64,000 nt of DNA from Candidatus Skiveiella danica (GCA_016721925.1 JADKHE010000011.1:1-64000), one strand, 5' to 3'; counted from the stretch's first letter, positions 35,152-44,414 are shown. Made by a program: numbers and translations. Notes: generated from the letters alone by a model not told the origin.

Positions 35152-36039
35152 TCAGGGCAGCGCCAGCCGCACCGGGGCGGCGCCCAGGCCGGAACGGGGC
35201 ATCCAGGCGAACACCGACTCCACCGTGACGGTCTCGATGCGGTCGGCATAACGCTTCTCGTTCGGGTGGTCGTCGAAGGCCACGTTGGCTGCCGTCATGC
35301 GGCCCCCGAGGCGGGTCAGCGGCCCGATCGTGAGCGCCGCCGGTGCATAGCCCTTGAACTGCAGCCAGGCCTGGGCGCGCTGGCGGCTGGCGACCATCGG
35401 CTCGCCCGGCGCGCCGATGGACGGCTCCATCGCCAGCGCCAGCGTCTCGATGGCCCACTGGTTGGACTGCTGGTAGGTCTGGCTCCAGGCGTAGCTCACG
35501 ATGCTGTAGGGCTTGTGGTGCAGGGCCAGGGCGCGCGGTACACGGACATCCGACCCGTCCAGCAGCAGGGCCAGCAGCTGCTGCTGCACCTCGGGCGTGG
35601 GCACCACCCAGGCGGCTTCGAAGCGCCAGAGGTCGTCCAGAAAGAAGTCGCCCAGGCCCTGGCGGTACACCGCCGCCTCCGCGCTGCCGCACTGGTTGAG
35701 CTTGTGCAGCACCCGCCAGACCGAGCCGCCGGGGCTGGCGGCGTCCGGCTGGCGGTATGCAATGCCCAGGTGCGACCAGCGCACGCCATAGCGGCTCAGG
35801 TCCTGCCCGGCACGGGCCAGCAGCACCACCTGCGCGCCGCTGGCGTCCAGCGCCTGCTGGGTGCGCTCGGCCAGTTGCAGGCCGCGCGCCACGGACTGCG
35901 GGGTGAGCGCATGCGCCTCGCAGGAACGCCCGGCACGCGCCGCCGGGGCCGCCAGCACCATCGCCGCAGCCAGCGCCAGGGTCAGCCACAGGGCGCGCAA
36001 CGAAGGCGTGCGAGCGGCGAAATCAGCACGGGGAGTCAT
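35152..36039 (-). CDS. DUF2145 family periplasmic protein
   Basis: 295 residues with a Sec signal (LWLTLALAAAMVLAAPAARA, cleavage near residue 36). Conserved DUF2145 text: ARAGQDLSRYGVRWSHLGIA, NQCGSAEAAVYRQGLGDFFL and YNSIVSY-like HHKPYSIVSYAWSQTYQQSN. Family members occur in beta/gammaproteobacteria, with no established function. It is 12 nt downstream of a small exported protein gene, with which it probably forms an operon. Confidence 0.88.
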   Translation of the reverse strand: MTPRADFAARTPSLRALWLTLALAAAMVLAAPAARAGRSCEAHALTPQSVARGLQLAERTQQALDASGAQVVLLARAGQDLSRYGVRWSHLGIAYRQPDAASPGGSVWRVLHKLNQCGSAEAAVYRQGLGDFFLDDLWRFEAAWVVPTPEVQQQLLALLLDGSDVRVPRALALHHKPYSIVSYAWSQTYQQSNQWAIETLALAMEPSIGAPGEPMVASRQRAQAWLQFKGYAPAALTIGPLTRLGGRMTAANVAFDDHPNEKRYADRIETVTVESVFAWMPRSGLGAAPVRLALP

Positions 36040-36051
36040 GGCGCGGCGTCC

Positions 36052-36495
36052 TCAGCTGCTCAATCGCTCATGGTGCAGCAACGCGCGGCCCACTTTGTTC
36101 GGAATGAAGGCGATGACCTCGCCGCCGGCCGACAGCAACACGCCGGCGCCGATCACGCTCACCGTCACCACCGTGCCCACGGCCACCGCCGAGCCGGCGG
36201 CTGCACGGCCCGCGACCTCGACACTGGCCTGCGCGCCGTCGGCGGCGCGCTCCAGCACGAACACCGTGCCTTGGGCGGAGGCCTGCACCCCCTTGACCAC
36301 CAGCAGCGTGCCGGCAGTGGACAGCAACACCGGCGCCGCCACCGCCGCGCCGCCCACTGCCGCTACCGACGCCAGCGGCAGGGCGGACAGGGCGCTATAG
36401 GCCGAGGCATCGTTTCGCGCCTGCGCGGGCACGGTGGCCAGCAAGCCCAGCGCCAGCGCGCCGGCCCGGAATCGTTGTTTCATCAGGGATGTCAT
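36052..36495 (-). CDS. Small exported protein, partner of DUF2145
   Basis: 147 residues. From ATG 36495 (MTSLMKQRFRAGALALGLLA) a signal peptide ends near VPAQA, followed by a hydrophobic Ala/Gly/Val-rich region (LASVAAVGGAAVAAPVLLST, VAVGTVVTVSVIGAGVLLSA) and a short basic end. GAGG 6 nt upstream supports this ATG over neighbours at 36507 and 36483. No function is recognised. Similar small Ala-rich proteins are often found beside DUF2145 (memory of family context, not checked). Confidence 0.72.
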   Translation of the reverse strand: MTSLMKQRFRAGALALGLLATVPAQARNDASAYSALSALPLASVAAVGGAAVAAPVLLSTAGTLLVVKGVQASAQGTVFVLERAADGAQASVEVAGRAAAGSAVAVGTVVTVSVIGAGVLLSAGGEVIAFIPNKVGRALLHHERLSS

Positions 36496-36614
36496 GGCAG
36501 ACCTCATCGAGGGGTTGAACACGGCCGCGAGTCTGCGCCGCACAACCCCTTCAAGGGCCTGAAAACAAACCAAATATCGGAAAGCAGGCCTTGAAGTACC
36601 GAATTTCGATGCGT

Positions 36615-38549
36615 TCAGGACGCCAGCAAACCTTCGATGCGCGCGCGCAGCGCGTCGGGCTGCACCTGGTCGGGCATCAAGGGTGGGCCCACGTTCAGCC
36701 CGACGCGGCTGAATAAGCCGCGCCGAAACGGCCGCACCATGGCCACCCGCTCGCCGTTGACCTGCTCGATGCGGCTGAAGAACGAGCCCCACAGGTTGGT
36801 CAGCGCCATCGGGATCACCGGCACCGCCAGTCCGTCGGCCTGCGCGCGCTCCAGCAGCTTGACGATGCCGCCCTTGAACGGCTGCAGCGCGCCGTCACGG
36901 GTGATGCCCCCCTCGGGGAAGATGCCCAGCAGGTCGCCCTCGCGCAGCACCTGCGCGGCCGCCTCGAAGGCGGCCTCGTAGGCAGCCGGGTCTTCGCTGC
37001 GCGGCGCCACCGGGATCGCCTTGGCCAGCTTGAACAGCCAGCCCAGCACCGGCACGCGGAAGATGCGGTGGTCCATCAGGAAACGGATCGGCCGCGGGCT
37101 GGCCGCCATCAGCAGCACCGCATCGACATAGCTCACGTGGTTGCACGCCAGCACGGCCGCGCCCTGCACCGGAATGTGCTCGTCGCCCACCACCTTGTAG
37201 CGGTACACGAAGCGCGACAGCGCCCACGCCACGAAGCGCAGCAGGTACTCGGGCACGACCAGGAAGATGTAGAACGACACCACCGCATTGGCCACGCCGG
37301 TGACCAGGAAAATCTCGGGGATCGTGAAGCCCGCCGTCAGCAGCGCCCCAGCGATCAGCGAGCTGGCGATCATGAACAGCGCGTTCAGGATGTTGTTGGC
37401 CGCGATGATGCGCGCGCGGTGCGTGGGCTGGCTGCGCAGCTGGATCAGGGCGTACATCGGCACGCTGTACAGGCCGGCGAACAGGCTCAGCAGCAGCAGG
37501 TCGGCCATCACGCGCCAGTGCGCCGGCCTGGCCACAAAGTCGGCCAGCGTCAGCAGGTCCGACGGCGGCAGGCCGCGCGAGGAAAAGTACAAGTCGATCG
37601 AGAACACGCTCATGCCGATGGCGCCCAGCGGCACCAGGCCGATTTCCACATGGCGGCGGCTCAGCATCTCGCACATCAGCGAGCCGATGCCGATGCCGAT
37701 CGAAAACACCACCAGCAGCAGCGAGGCCACATGCTCGTCGCCATGCAGCACCTCCTTGGCCAGGGCCGGGAACTGGCTCAGGAACACCGCGCCGAAGAAC
37801 CACATCCAGCTGATGCCCAGCAGCGAGCGGAACACCACGATGTTGTCATGGGCCAGCTTCAGGTTGCGCCAGGTTTCGGTGAACGGGTTCCAGTTGATGA
37901 CCAGGCCCGGGTCGGTGGCCGGCGCACGCGGGATGAACTGCGCCACCGCGCGCCCGATGACCGCCGCCAGCACGCAGGCGATGGCCACGTCGCGGTGGCC
38001 GGTCTCGGGGATCGCCACGATCAGCCCGCCCACCACATTGCCCAGCAGGATGGCCACGAAGGTGCCCATCTCCACCATGCCGTTGCCACCGGTCAGCTCG
38101 CGCTCGCCCAGCACCTGCGGCAGGTAGGCGAACTTGACCGGCCCGAACAACGTGGAGTGCAGCCCCATCAGGAAGGTGCACAGCAGCAGCACTGCCACCG
38201 TGCCGGTGAGGAAGCCGTAGGCTGCGATCAGCATGATCACGATCTCCAGGTTCTTCACGAAGCGGATCATGGTGGTCTTCTCCACCTTGTCCGACAGCTG
38301 CCCGCTGGTGGCGGAAAACAGCAGGAAGGGCAGGATGAACAGGGCACCGATCACCAGCCCGGCCATCGCCGGCGGCAACCAGTTCACCTGCAGCTGGTAG
38401 GTCACCATCACCGTGAAGGCGAACTTGAACAGGTTGTCGTTGGCCGCGCCAGAAAACTGCGTCCAGAAGAAAGGCGCAAACCGGCGCTGGCGCAACAGCG
38501 CGAACTGGTTGGGATGCTCGTGCGGCGAGGCGCCGTTGTCTGGACCCAT
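36615..38549 (-). CDS. LplT-like MFS transporter fused to PlsC acyltransferase
   Basis: 644 residues. Residues 1-430 are a major-facilitator domain close to the lysophospholipid flippase LplT (WTQFSGAANDNLFKFAFTVM, FLMGLHSTLFGPVKFAYLPQ). Residues about 440-644 are a PlsC acyltransferase with the NHVSYVD HX4D motif and FPEGGITRDG. It probably retrieves lysophospholipids and re-acylates them in the inner membrane. In E. coli the acyltransferase partner (Aas) also has an acyl-ACP synthetase domain; that domain is missing here and no separate copy is nearby. Confidence 0.92.
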   Translation of the reverse strand: MGPDNGASPHEHPNQFALLRQRRFAPFFWTQFSGAANDNLFKFAFTVMVTYQLQVNWLPPAMAGLVIGALFILPFLLFSATSGQLSDKVEKTTMIRFVKNLEIVIMLIAAYGFLTGTVAVLLLCTFLMGLHSTLFGPVKFAYLPQVLGERELTGGNGMVEMGTFVAILLGNVVGGLIVAIPETGHRDVAIACVLAAVIGRAVAQFIPRAPATDPGLVINWNPFTETWRNLKLAHDNIVVFRSLLGISWMWFFGAVFLSQFPALAKEVLHGDEHVASLLLVVFSIGIGIGSLMCEMLSRRHVEIGLVPLGAIGMSVFSIDLYFSSRGLPPSDLLTLADFVARPAHWRVMADLLLLSLFAGLYSVPMYALIQLRSQPTHRARIIAANNILNALFMIASSLIAGALLTAGFTIPEIFLVTGVANAVVSFYIFLVVPEYLLRFVAWALSRFVYRYKVVGDEHIPVQGAAVLACNHVSYVDAVLLMAASPRPIRFLMDHRIFRVPVLGWLFKLAKAIPVAPRSEDPAAYEAAFEAAAQVLREGDLLGIFPEGGITRDGALQPFKGGIVKLLERAQADGLAVPVIPMALTNLWGSFFSRIEQVNGERVAMVRPFRRGLFSRVGLNVGPPLMPDQVQPDALRARIEGLLAS

Positions 38550-38696
38550 GTCGGATTCTCCTGGTGATGCCCGTGATTCTGCCCGGACTGCATGACCGGC
38601 AGTGTGGCCGCGTCACCGGCCCGAAAGGCGCCACAAACGCGCCAGACCCCGTCAGAATCCACCCGTCGTATCGCGATCTGATACCCGGAGACAAGC

Positions 38697-39428
38697 ATGA
38701 GCACCACCGCCGACCTGATCACCGCCCTGAAAAAGGAACTCAAGGCCGCCCAGATGACCTACGCCGACCTGGCGCGCGCGCTGGGCCTGGCCGAGTCCAG
38801 CGTCAAGCGCATGCTGGCCCGGGGCGACCTGCCGCTGTCGCGCGTGGATGCCATCTGCCGCGCGCTGAAGATCGACTTCGCCGAGCTCGCGCGGCGCGTG
38901 GCCGACGCCCAGCCCCTGCTGGCCGAGCTGACGCTGGAGCAGGAGCGCGCCGTGGTGGCCGACAAGAAGCTGCTGCTGTGCGCCATCTGCGTGCTGAGCC
39001 AGTGGACGCTGGAGCAGGTCTGCGCCGCCTACCGCATCAGCGAGGCCGAGGCGATCGGCTGCTTCGCCCAGCTCGACCGCATCGGCATCATCGAGCTGCG
39101 AGCGCTCAACCGCTACCGCCTCAAGCTGGCCAAGACCTTCCGCTGGCACCCGCATGGGCCGGTGATGAACTACTTCCGCGAACACGCGGTGCTCGACTAC
39201 TTCTCCGGCGGATTCGACCACCCCGGCGAAGGCCTGCTGCTGGTGCACGGCTCCATCAGCCGCGCGCTGGCGCCGTCGTTCCTGGAGCGCATGCAGAAGG
39301 TGGCGCAGGACTTCGCCCAGCAGCACCAGGCCGACCAGAAACTGCCCGAGAAAGACCGCGAGGGCTACACCCTGCTGCTGGCCATGCGCAGCTGGGAGTT
39401 CGAGGCGTTTGCGGCGATGCGGCGTTGA
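38697..39428 (+). CDS. XRE-family helix-turn-helix regulator
   Basis: 243 residues. The N-terminal HTH (residues about 8-55) has MTYADLARALGLAESSVKRM and RVDAICRALKIDFAELA. A larger C-terminal region (YRISEAEAIGCFAQLDRIGI, YFSGGFDHPGEGLLLVHGSI) has no recognised ligand domain. ATG 38697 has an adjacent GGAGACAAGC. Divergent from the LplT-PlsC gene; the 147-bp gap is a candidate shared control region. Confidence 0.88.
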   Translation: MSTTADLITALKKELKAAQMTYADLARALGLAESSVKRMLARGDLPLSRVDAICRALKIDFAELARRVADAQPLLAELTLEQERAVVADKKLLLCAICVLSQWTLEQVCAAYRISEAEAIGCFAQLDRIGIIELRALNRYRLKLAKTFRWHPHGPVMNYFREHAVLDYFSGGFDHPGEGLLLVHGSISRALAPSFLERMQKVAQDFAQQHQADQKLPEKDREGYTLLLAMRSWEFEAFAAMRR

Positions 39429-39578
39429 AATGCCAAGCAAGCAATGCCCGGTATCCGGGCCAAGGCAAGTGATCCAATAGAGGCGAGGAACCGGACCGAG
39501 GGACGCCCCGATGCGGGCCCTTTGTTCGGTATCGTCCACACACTGGCCTGGCAACAGGCCCCAGAAGGAGTGACCTCC

Positions 39579-40406
39579 ATGAAAAACAATCTTTGTGATG
39601 CACGTTACGGCACGATCGCGCTGCTGGCATGCCTGGCCTTCGGTCCGCTGTTCGCGGCCGAGCCGGTCCCGCTGGTCGTGCCGCCCGACAGCGCGATTCC
39701 CGCTGGCCCGGAGGGTGAGGCGGTCCGGCTGGGCCGGCAACTGATGATCGACACCCGCGCGCAACTGCCACGCAACGTCGGCAACGGGCTGAACTGCTCA
39801 AATTGCCATCTGGGCGCCGGCACGCAGCCAGGCGCGGGTCCGTTCGTCGGACTGACCGCCGTCTTCCCGGCCTATCGCACGCGCGACGGCCAGATCGACT
39901 CGCTCCAGGAACGTATCAACGACTGCTTCCAGCGCTCGATGAATGGCAAGGCATTGACCTGGAATTCGAAGGAAATGAACGCCATGCTGATGTACATGCG
40001 CTGGCTCTCGACCGGCGTGCCGGTGGGCAGCGCCGTGGTGGGGCGCGGCATGGGCGCTGTGGACACCTCGCTGACGCCGGACCGTGCGCGCGGCAGCCAG
40101 CTCTACGCCGCCAAGTGCGCCAGCTGCCACGGGGCGCAAGGTGCCGGCACGCCGGACGGTCGGGGCGGGTTTGTGTTTCCGCCCGTCTGGGGACCAAAGT
40201 CGTTCAATGTGGGCGCCGGCATGGCCCGCACCTACACCGCCGCTGCCTTCATCAAGGGCAAGATGCCCCTCGGGCAGAACAACTCGCTGAGCGACCAGGA
40301 GGCCATCGATGTGGCGGACTTCCTGACCCACCAGCCTCGCCCCGCGTTTGCCGGCGCAGCGAATGACTACGTCAAGGGCGGTCGGCCCAAGGATGCGCGC
40401 AATTGA
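39579..40406 (+). CDS. Dihaem c-type cytochrome (TsdA-like)
   Basis: 275 residues from ATG 39579, preceded by GAAGGAG. A Sec signal (ALLACLAFGPLFAAEP) directs it to the periplasm. Haem sites are CSNCH (Cys73-His77) and CASCH. Family text ERINDCFQRSMNGKALTWNS follows, with Cys116 placed where TsdA thiosulfate dehydrogenases have a haem Cys ligand, 39 residues after His77; that ligand assignment is inference. Possible roles are thiosulfate to tetrathionate oxidation or another periplasmic electron transfer. No tsdB or sox gene is nearby. Confidence 0.8.
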   Translation: MKNNLCDARYGTIALLACLAFGPLFAAEPVPLVVPPDSAIPAGPEGEAVRLGRQLMIDTRAQLPRNVGNGLNCSNCHLGAGTQPGAGPFVGLTAVFPAYRTRDGQIDSLQERINDCFQRSMNGKALTWNSKEMNAMLMYMRWLSTGVPVGSAVVGRGMGAVDTSLTPDRARGSQLYAAKCASCHGAQGAGTPDGRGGFVFPPVWGPKSFNVGAGMARTYTAAAFIKGKMPLGQNNSLSDQEAIDVADFLTHQPRPAFAGAANDYVKGGRPKDARN

Positions 40407-40437
40407 GGGTGCGTGGGTGGCAAGCGCGGGCCCGTAT

Positions 40438-40493
40438 TACTTTGATTTCAATAGCGAACACTGACCAATCGGCGCTGGGAAGTTGCCAATTTT
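40438..40493 (+). repeat. Interspersed repeat copy D
   Basis: TTGATTTCAATAGC, 8 nt ending in TG, ACCAATCGGCGCTGGGAA, then TTGCCAATTTT. It is intergenic, between the dihaem cytochrome stop and the FIST gene stop. Confidence 0.85.
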
Positions 40494-40576
40494 GTTGAGA
40501 TATTTCCTCTGGGGGACCGCCAGTGCCTCGACAACCCCGTCCGGCAGCGGCTATCGCGCTGCCGCCGGCCGGCCGC

Positions 40577-41842
40577 TCAGTCCGTGAACACCGTCAGCAC
40601 CCCGGTGTAGCCGTACAGGTGGTTGCGGGCGATCTCGCCGCCGGCGAAGAAGCCCACCAGCGGGACGTCGCCCAGCGCCCGGCGCACGATCTGCAGCTCG
40701 GCACCGGGGCCGCCGAAGTGCGGGCCGCCGCGCCCGGCGCAGCTGACGTAGACGGCGCCGGCCAGGGTGCGGGCCGGGCGGGGTTCGGGTTCGGCCCCGG
40801 GCAGGGCACGCGCAACGGCGGCCTCCAGCGCGGTGTCTTCGGATTCGAGTTCTTCGCGGATCTCGGCGCAGATGCGCGTGAGGTCGGCGCGTGCGGCCTG
40901 CACGTTGCGCTGACAGAAGGCCAGGCGCATGCCCTCGGCGGGTTGGGCGGCAATCGCCACGCCGCGGCGTGCCGGGTCCAGGCCGATGATGTGGCGCACC
41001 AGCACGTCGCTGCCAAAGTTGCCGCTGCGGCCCACGGCGTCGCTGCCGGGCTCGCTCAGGCCGACCAGCGTGGCGCGCACGGTGTCGATCGCGGCCTGCA
41101 GGCCCGGGCCCTTGGGCTGGTCGATGGTGATGCCCAGGTCGGCCTGCAGCACGTCCAGCGCCGGGCGGCCGTCGAGCTGCAGCAACACGCTGCCATCCAC
41201 CTGGGTGATGGTGCGCACCGGCGCCACGGGCGAGGCGCCCTGGGTCACTCGCGAGACCAGGTGCACGCCCGCGCCAAAGGCCACGCCTGAAAGCCCGCCG
41301 CTGAACACGCCGCTGGCGGCGCCATGGCCCTTGATGGTGCCGTCGCCGCTGACCGCAAACTGCACCGCGGTGGCGCGGCTCGAGGCCAGGCCGCCGAACA
41401 GGTAGCCGGTGTCGGTTCGCGCGGCCATTTCGTCGATCAGCTCGGCGACATCGGGCGTGCCGGCGTCGGCATGGACCAGCGCGGTGTGGGCCTCGAAGCC
41501 CAAGCCCAGCGGCGCCACGCCGGAGAACACGCGGTACTGGTCGGGCGGCAGGTCGCACAGCATGACGGCCAGCGCGGGCTCATCGAAGTATTCGGCGTTG
41601 TTGACCGCCAGGCCCACGCCCACGGTGCCGGCCCAGTCGGTGACCTCGGGCAACTCGGCGGCCAGGGCGTCCAGGATGTCGCGCGCGTCGGACGCGTAGT
41701 GGTCGGTGATGTAGAGCAGCGCCAGCGTGGGCGCGCTGGCGTACTCGGGCAGGGCCATCTGCGCGCGCAGCTGCGCCAGCACCAGCGCAACCGCCATGCG
41801 CCATTGCGGATGGGTGGCGTGGCCGCTGGGGAAGCGTTTCAT
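40577..41842 (-). CDS. FIST-domain sensory protein
   Basis: 421 residues. FIST N (about residues 35-240) and FIST C domains: LPEVTDWAGTVGVGLAVNNA, LFGGLASSRATAVQFAVSGD, and the terminal VGFFAGGEIARNHLYGYTGV. FIST proteins are thought to bind small ligands such as amino acids and act in signalling. No HTH or kinase is fused. Its ATG (complement of 41840-41842) overlaps the phaM stop as ATGA, so the two genes are translationally coupled. Confidence 0.93.
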   Translation of the reverse strand: MKRFPSGHATHPQWRMAVALVLAQLRAQMALPEYASAPTLALLYITDHYASDARDILDALAAELPEVTDWAGTVGVGLAVNNAEYFDEPALAVMLCDLPPDQYRVFSGVAPLGLGFEAHTALVHADAGTPDVAELIDEMAARTDTGYLFGGLASSRATAVQFAVSGDGTIKGHGAASGVFSGGLSGVAFGAGVHLVSRVTQGASPVAPVRTITQVDGSVLLQLDGRPALDVLQADLGITIDQPKGPGLQAAIDTVRATLVGLSEPGSDAVGRSGNFGSDVLVRHIIGLDPARRGVAIAAQPAEGMRLAFCQRNVQAARADLTRICAEIREELESEDTALEAAVARALPGAEPEPRPARTLAGAVYVSCAGRGGPHFGGPGAELQIVRRALGDVPLVGFFAGGEIARNHLYGYTGVLTVFTD

Positions 41843-42588
41843 CCGCGCGCGCGGGAGGCTGTCGTCTTGCGGGCGGCTTTCTTGGCGGCGGCCTTGCGCG
41901 CCGGGGCCCGCACCGCGGCGCCGGCCGTCTTCAGGGCGTCCTTGGCCAGGCCGGTGGCCATGTGTTTGGTGGTGTCCATGGCGGTCTGCTTGGCCGCGTC
42001 CTTCATGGCGCTGGCGGCGATCTGCTGGAATTGCTGCGTCAGCGCACCCCACCACTGCAGCGGATCGACCAGCCCGCCCGCCGGCGCAGCCGCGGCCTTG
42101 GCCTCGGCCTTGGCGGCCGAGCGTTTCGCCGTGGCGGCCGACGCCACGTCCGAAGCCATCGACGCCATGCCTGAGGCCACGCCGGTCACCGCGCCCGCCA
42201 CGCCTGAGACCGCACCCGCCGCACCGGCCGCGGTATCGGTGACCTTCTGCACGCCCGACATGACGGTGTCAGCCGCCTTCAGCTTGAAGGCATTGGCCAC
42301 GTCGCCCATGTTGAAGTTCATGCCTTTGAGCGTGGCCAGCGTCATCTTCTGCACTTCCAGCGCCTGGATGGTGGCCTTCAGCGCCATCGCGTTCTGGTCA
42401 AGCCAGAACTGCACTGCCTTGAGCTCCTCGATGCGCTTGTCCAGCTCTTCCACGTTGAGCGTGGGCGCCACCCAGTTGCCAAGGTTGGGCATCTGGGGAA
42501 TGTTCTGCGTGGCGCCCTTGGCCAGGTTTTGCAGAAAGTCAAAACCGGGGACGAACTTGCCGAAACCAAGACTGGGGGAATCGCTCAT
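41839..42588 (-). CDS. phaM: PhaM-like PHA granule regulatory protein
   Basis: 249 residues. The N-terminus GFGKFVPGFDFLQNLAKGA, then PQMPNLGNWVAPTLNVEELD and RIEELKAVQFWLDQNAMALK, is the conserved PhaM region that activates PHA synthase. The tail is Ala/Lys/Arg-rich (KKAARKTTASRARG), a histone-H1-like DNA-binding end that anchors granules to the nucleoid. GGAG upstream supports ATG 42588 over the Met four codons earlier. Coupled to the FIST gene downstream; no phaC is in the window. Confidence 0.9.
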   Translation of the reverse strand: MSDSPSLGFGKFVPGFDFLQNLAKGATQNIPQMPNLGNWVAPTLNVEELDKRIEELKAVQFWLDQNAMALKATIQALEVQKMTLATLKGMNFNMGDVANAFKLKAADTVMSGVQKVTDTAAGAAGAVSGVAGAVTGVASGMASMASDVASAATAKRSAAKAEAKAAAAPAGGLVDPLQWWGALTQQFQQIAASAMKDAAKQTAMDTTKHMATGLAKDALKTAGAAVRAPARKAAAKKAARKTTASRARG

Positions 42589-42756
42589 GGCTTGCTCCAT
42601 TGGTGTTTGTGTTGAACCTGTCGAGCAGCTTACTCCAACCCGCGCCGCATGGCGACCCGAGACGATCAAGTTTTCCGAAGAACCGCGAACCACCGTCGGC
42701 ACCCTTCATTCAAGGCAAGACCGGCGCCCGGCCGCGCGGAGCCGACAAGGCCGGGG

Positions 42757-43368
42757 TCAGCCCGGCGGCGCAAACGGCATGACGGCGCCCAACCCGGCCG
42801 AGGGCGCGGGTGCCGGCGTCTGGCGCGCAAGCGCCGGCCGCGCGCGGGTCAGTTCGCGGCACACGGTCTCGGGCGTGGAGTCGATGATCTGCGCCATGTC
42901 CTTGAGTGCCGGTAGCGCTTTGCGATCCAGGCCCCCTGAAGGCAAGTCGAAAGCCCTCGTCAACAGGCCGAGCAGGTGACCGAGGCGCACCGGCGCGGTG
43001 CCCGATCGCATCAGCGCCATGTCGAGCGACTGGCGCTGTTGCTGCAGGAGGGCGGCGGCCAGCGTCGCGCTCAGTGCCGATTCACCGACCATGGGCTCGG
43101 GCGTGGCCACGCTGTCGACCAACGCGGTGACCGTGCAGGCATAGGGCTCGGCGCACAGGGCCTCCACGCCGACCAGATCACCCGCCAAGGCAAGATGCAC
43201 CACGGTCTGGCCGCCACCGGTCGGGCGCTCCAGGCGAAACGCTCCGGTGAGCACGCGCCAGACGGTGCCAGCGGTGCCAATCTGCAACAGGGTCTGGCCC
43301 CGGGGTATGCGGACACCCGTCGACATGCCACGGGCAGCGGGCACCGACTTCAACTCAATTTTTTTCAC
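42757..43368 (-). CDS. Crp/Fnr-family transcriptional regulator
   Basis: 203 residues from GTG 43368, chosen because AAGGAG lies 8 nt upstream. Residues about 20-110 are a cNMP-type beta-barrel (GQTLLQIGTAGTVWRVLTGA, AGDLVGVEALCAEPYACTV). The C-terminal winged helix has KDMAQIIDSTPETVCRELTR. It lacks the N-terminal Cys cluster of FNR, so oxygen sensing by [4Fe-4S] is unlikely. Sits next to the copper-delivery cluster, 88 nt after the last DUF2946 gene on the same strand; whether it regulates that cluster is unknown. Confidence 0.88.
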   Translation of the reverse strand: MKKIELKSVPAARGMSTGVRIPRGQTLLQIGTAGTVWRVLTGAFRLERPTGGGQTVVHLALAGDLVGVEALCAEPYACTVTALVDSVATPEPMVGESALSATLAAALLQQQRQSLDMALMRSGTAPVRLGHLLGLLTRAFDLPSGGLDRKALPALKDMAQIIDSTPETVCRELTRARPALARQTPAPAPSAGLGAVMPFAPPG

Positions 43369-43456
43369 GAACGACGCTCCTTGACGCAGCCCGCAACGCC
43401 ATCGCGCCACGAGCCAGGACAGATCAAACCGGCCGCACGCGCCGGTCAGGGAGCGT

Positions 43457-43894
43457 TCAGGCCACGAAAGTGGGAGACGTGTTCAGGGGCGGGCCGCGCG
43501 CGTGAGCCGCCAAGGGAGCCAGGGAAAGAAAGCCAGCCTGCAACCCGATGGCCGGGGCCACCGGATCGCCGGGAGCAAAGAACCGGGCTGCCACGTCAGG
43601 CGCCGGGCCGAGGCGGTCCGCAGCGAGCAGGCAGAACGGGCAATGATCCAGCGGGTTATGGGCGGGCGGGTTGCCACCGGGCTCACCGGGAACCGCGGAC
43701 GGAGCGCCCTCGACGATGGTGGCACTGTCCAGGTTGACCCATTGCGCGCCCGAGGCCGTGCAGATCTCGGTCCAGGAAACCCGGCTGGCCGCCCCCCGCG
43801 CCAGCGCGCGGGACACCGTGGGCATGAGCGTCGCCAGCGTGATCGCCAGCAAGGCGATCCACGCGAACAGGGGGCGGCGGCGCAAGGCGTTCAC
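43457..43894 (-). CDS. DUF2946 family protein (downstream copy)
   Basis: 145 residues with an N-terminal membrane/signal helix (LFAWIALLAITLATLMPTV) and the DUF2946 CxxC motif in NPLDHCPFCLLAADRL. It closes the copper cluster after the PCuAC gene. The HCPFC site suggests metal or thiol chemistry in the periplasm; a copper role is inferred from context. Confidence 0.82.
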   Translation of the reverse strand: MNALRRRPLFAWIALLAITLATLMPTVSRALARGAASRVSWTEICTASGAQWVNLDSATIVEGAPSAVPGEPGGNPPAHNPLDHCPFCLLAADRLGPAPDVAARFFAPGDPVAPAIGLQAGFLSLAPLAAHARGPPLNTSPTFVA

Positions 43895-43934
43895 GGGCTG
43901 GGGCTTTGGAAGGACGAGCGCGACGGCAGGCGCG

Positions 43935-44414
43935 TCAGTGCTTCATGCCGGCGTGGCCGCCCTGGCTCGCGTCGGTCTTGGCGGCGGTGTTCAGCGGACG
44001 GGCCGTCGCCTTGATCTCGACGGTCTGTTTCTTGCCGTCCTTGCCCTCGAAAACAAGGCTCACCGGCACCACGTCGCCATCCTTGACCTGGCCTTTGAGG
44101 TCCATCAGCATGACGTGGTAGCCGCCCGGCTTCAGATCGACCGCCTTGCCGGCCGGCAGGGCCAGGGCACCCGCCACCTCGCGCATCTTCATGACGTTGT
44201 TGTCCATGACCATTTCATGGATTTCGACCACGCCGGCCACCGGCGAGCTGCCGGCCACCAGCTTGGCGTCCTGGGCCGCCGTCAACTGCATGAAGGCGCC
44301 GGTGGCCTTCTGTTGCGGCACGGTGGCGCGGACCCAGGCGTCCTTGACGGTGACCTGAGCGTGCGCGGCGGCGGCGATGGCCAGCGTGGCGAGGGTGAAG
44401 GCAAAACGTTTCAT
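43935..44414 (-). CDS. PCu(A)C periplasmic copper chaperone
   Basis: 159 residues with a signal peptide (MKRFAFTLATLAIAAAAHAQ). The copper site His66, Met77, His100 and Met102 (IHEMVMDNNVMKMREV and GGYHVMLM) matches the PCuAC H-x10-M-x22-H-x-M pattern. A His-containing C-terminus (ASQGGHAGMKH) is a possible extra copper tail. PCuAC hands Cu(I) to the CuA/CuB site of cytochrome oxidase, often with Sco. 54 nt downstream of the Sco1 gene. Confidence 0.95.
   Translation of the reverse strand: MKRFAFTLATLAIAAAAHAQVTVKDAWVRATVPQQKATGAFMQLTAAQDAKLVAGSSPVAGVVEIHEMVMDNNVMKMREVAGALALPAGKAVDLKPGGYHVMLMDLKGQVKDGDVVPVSLVFEGKDGKKQTVEIKATARPLNTAAKTDASQGGHAGMKH

Noticed and set aside
37068..38567. 499-codon open frame opposite the LplT-PlsC gene
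   Set aside because: Antisense shadow; no domain text, extreme His/Gln content.
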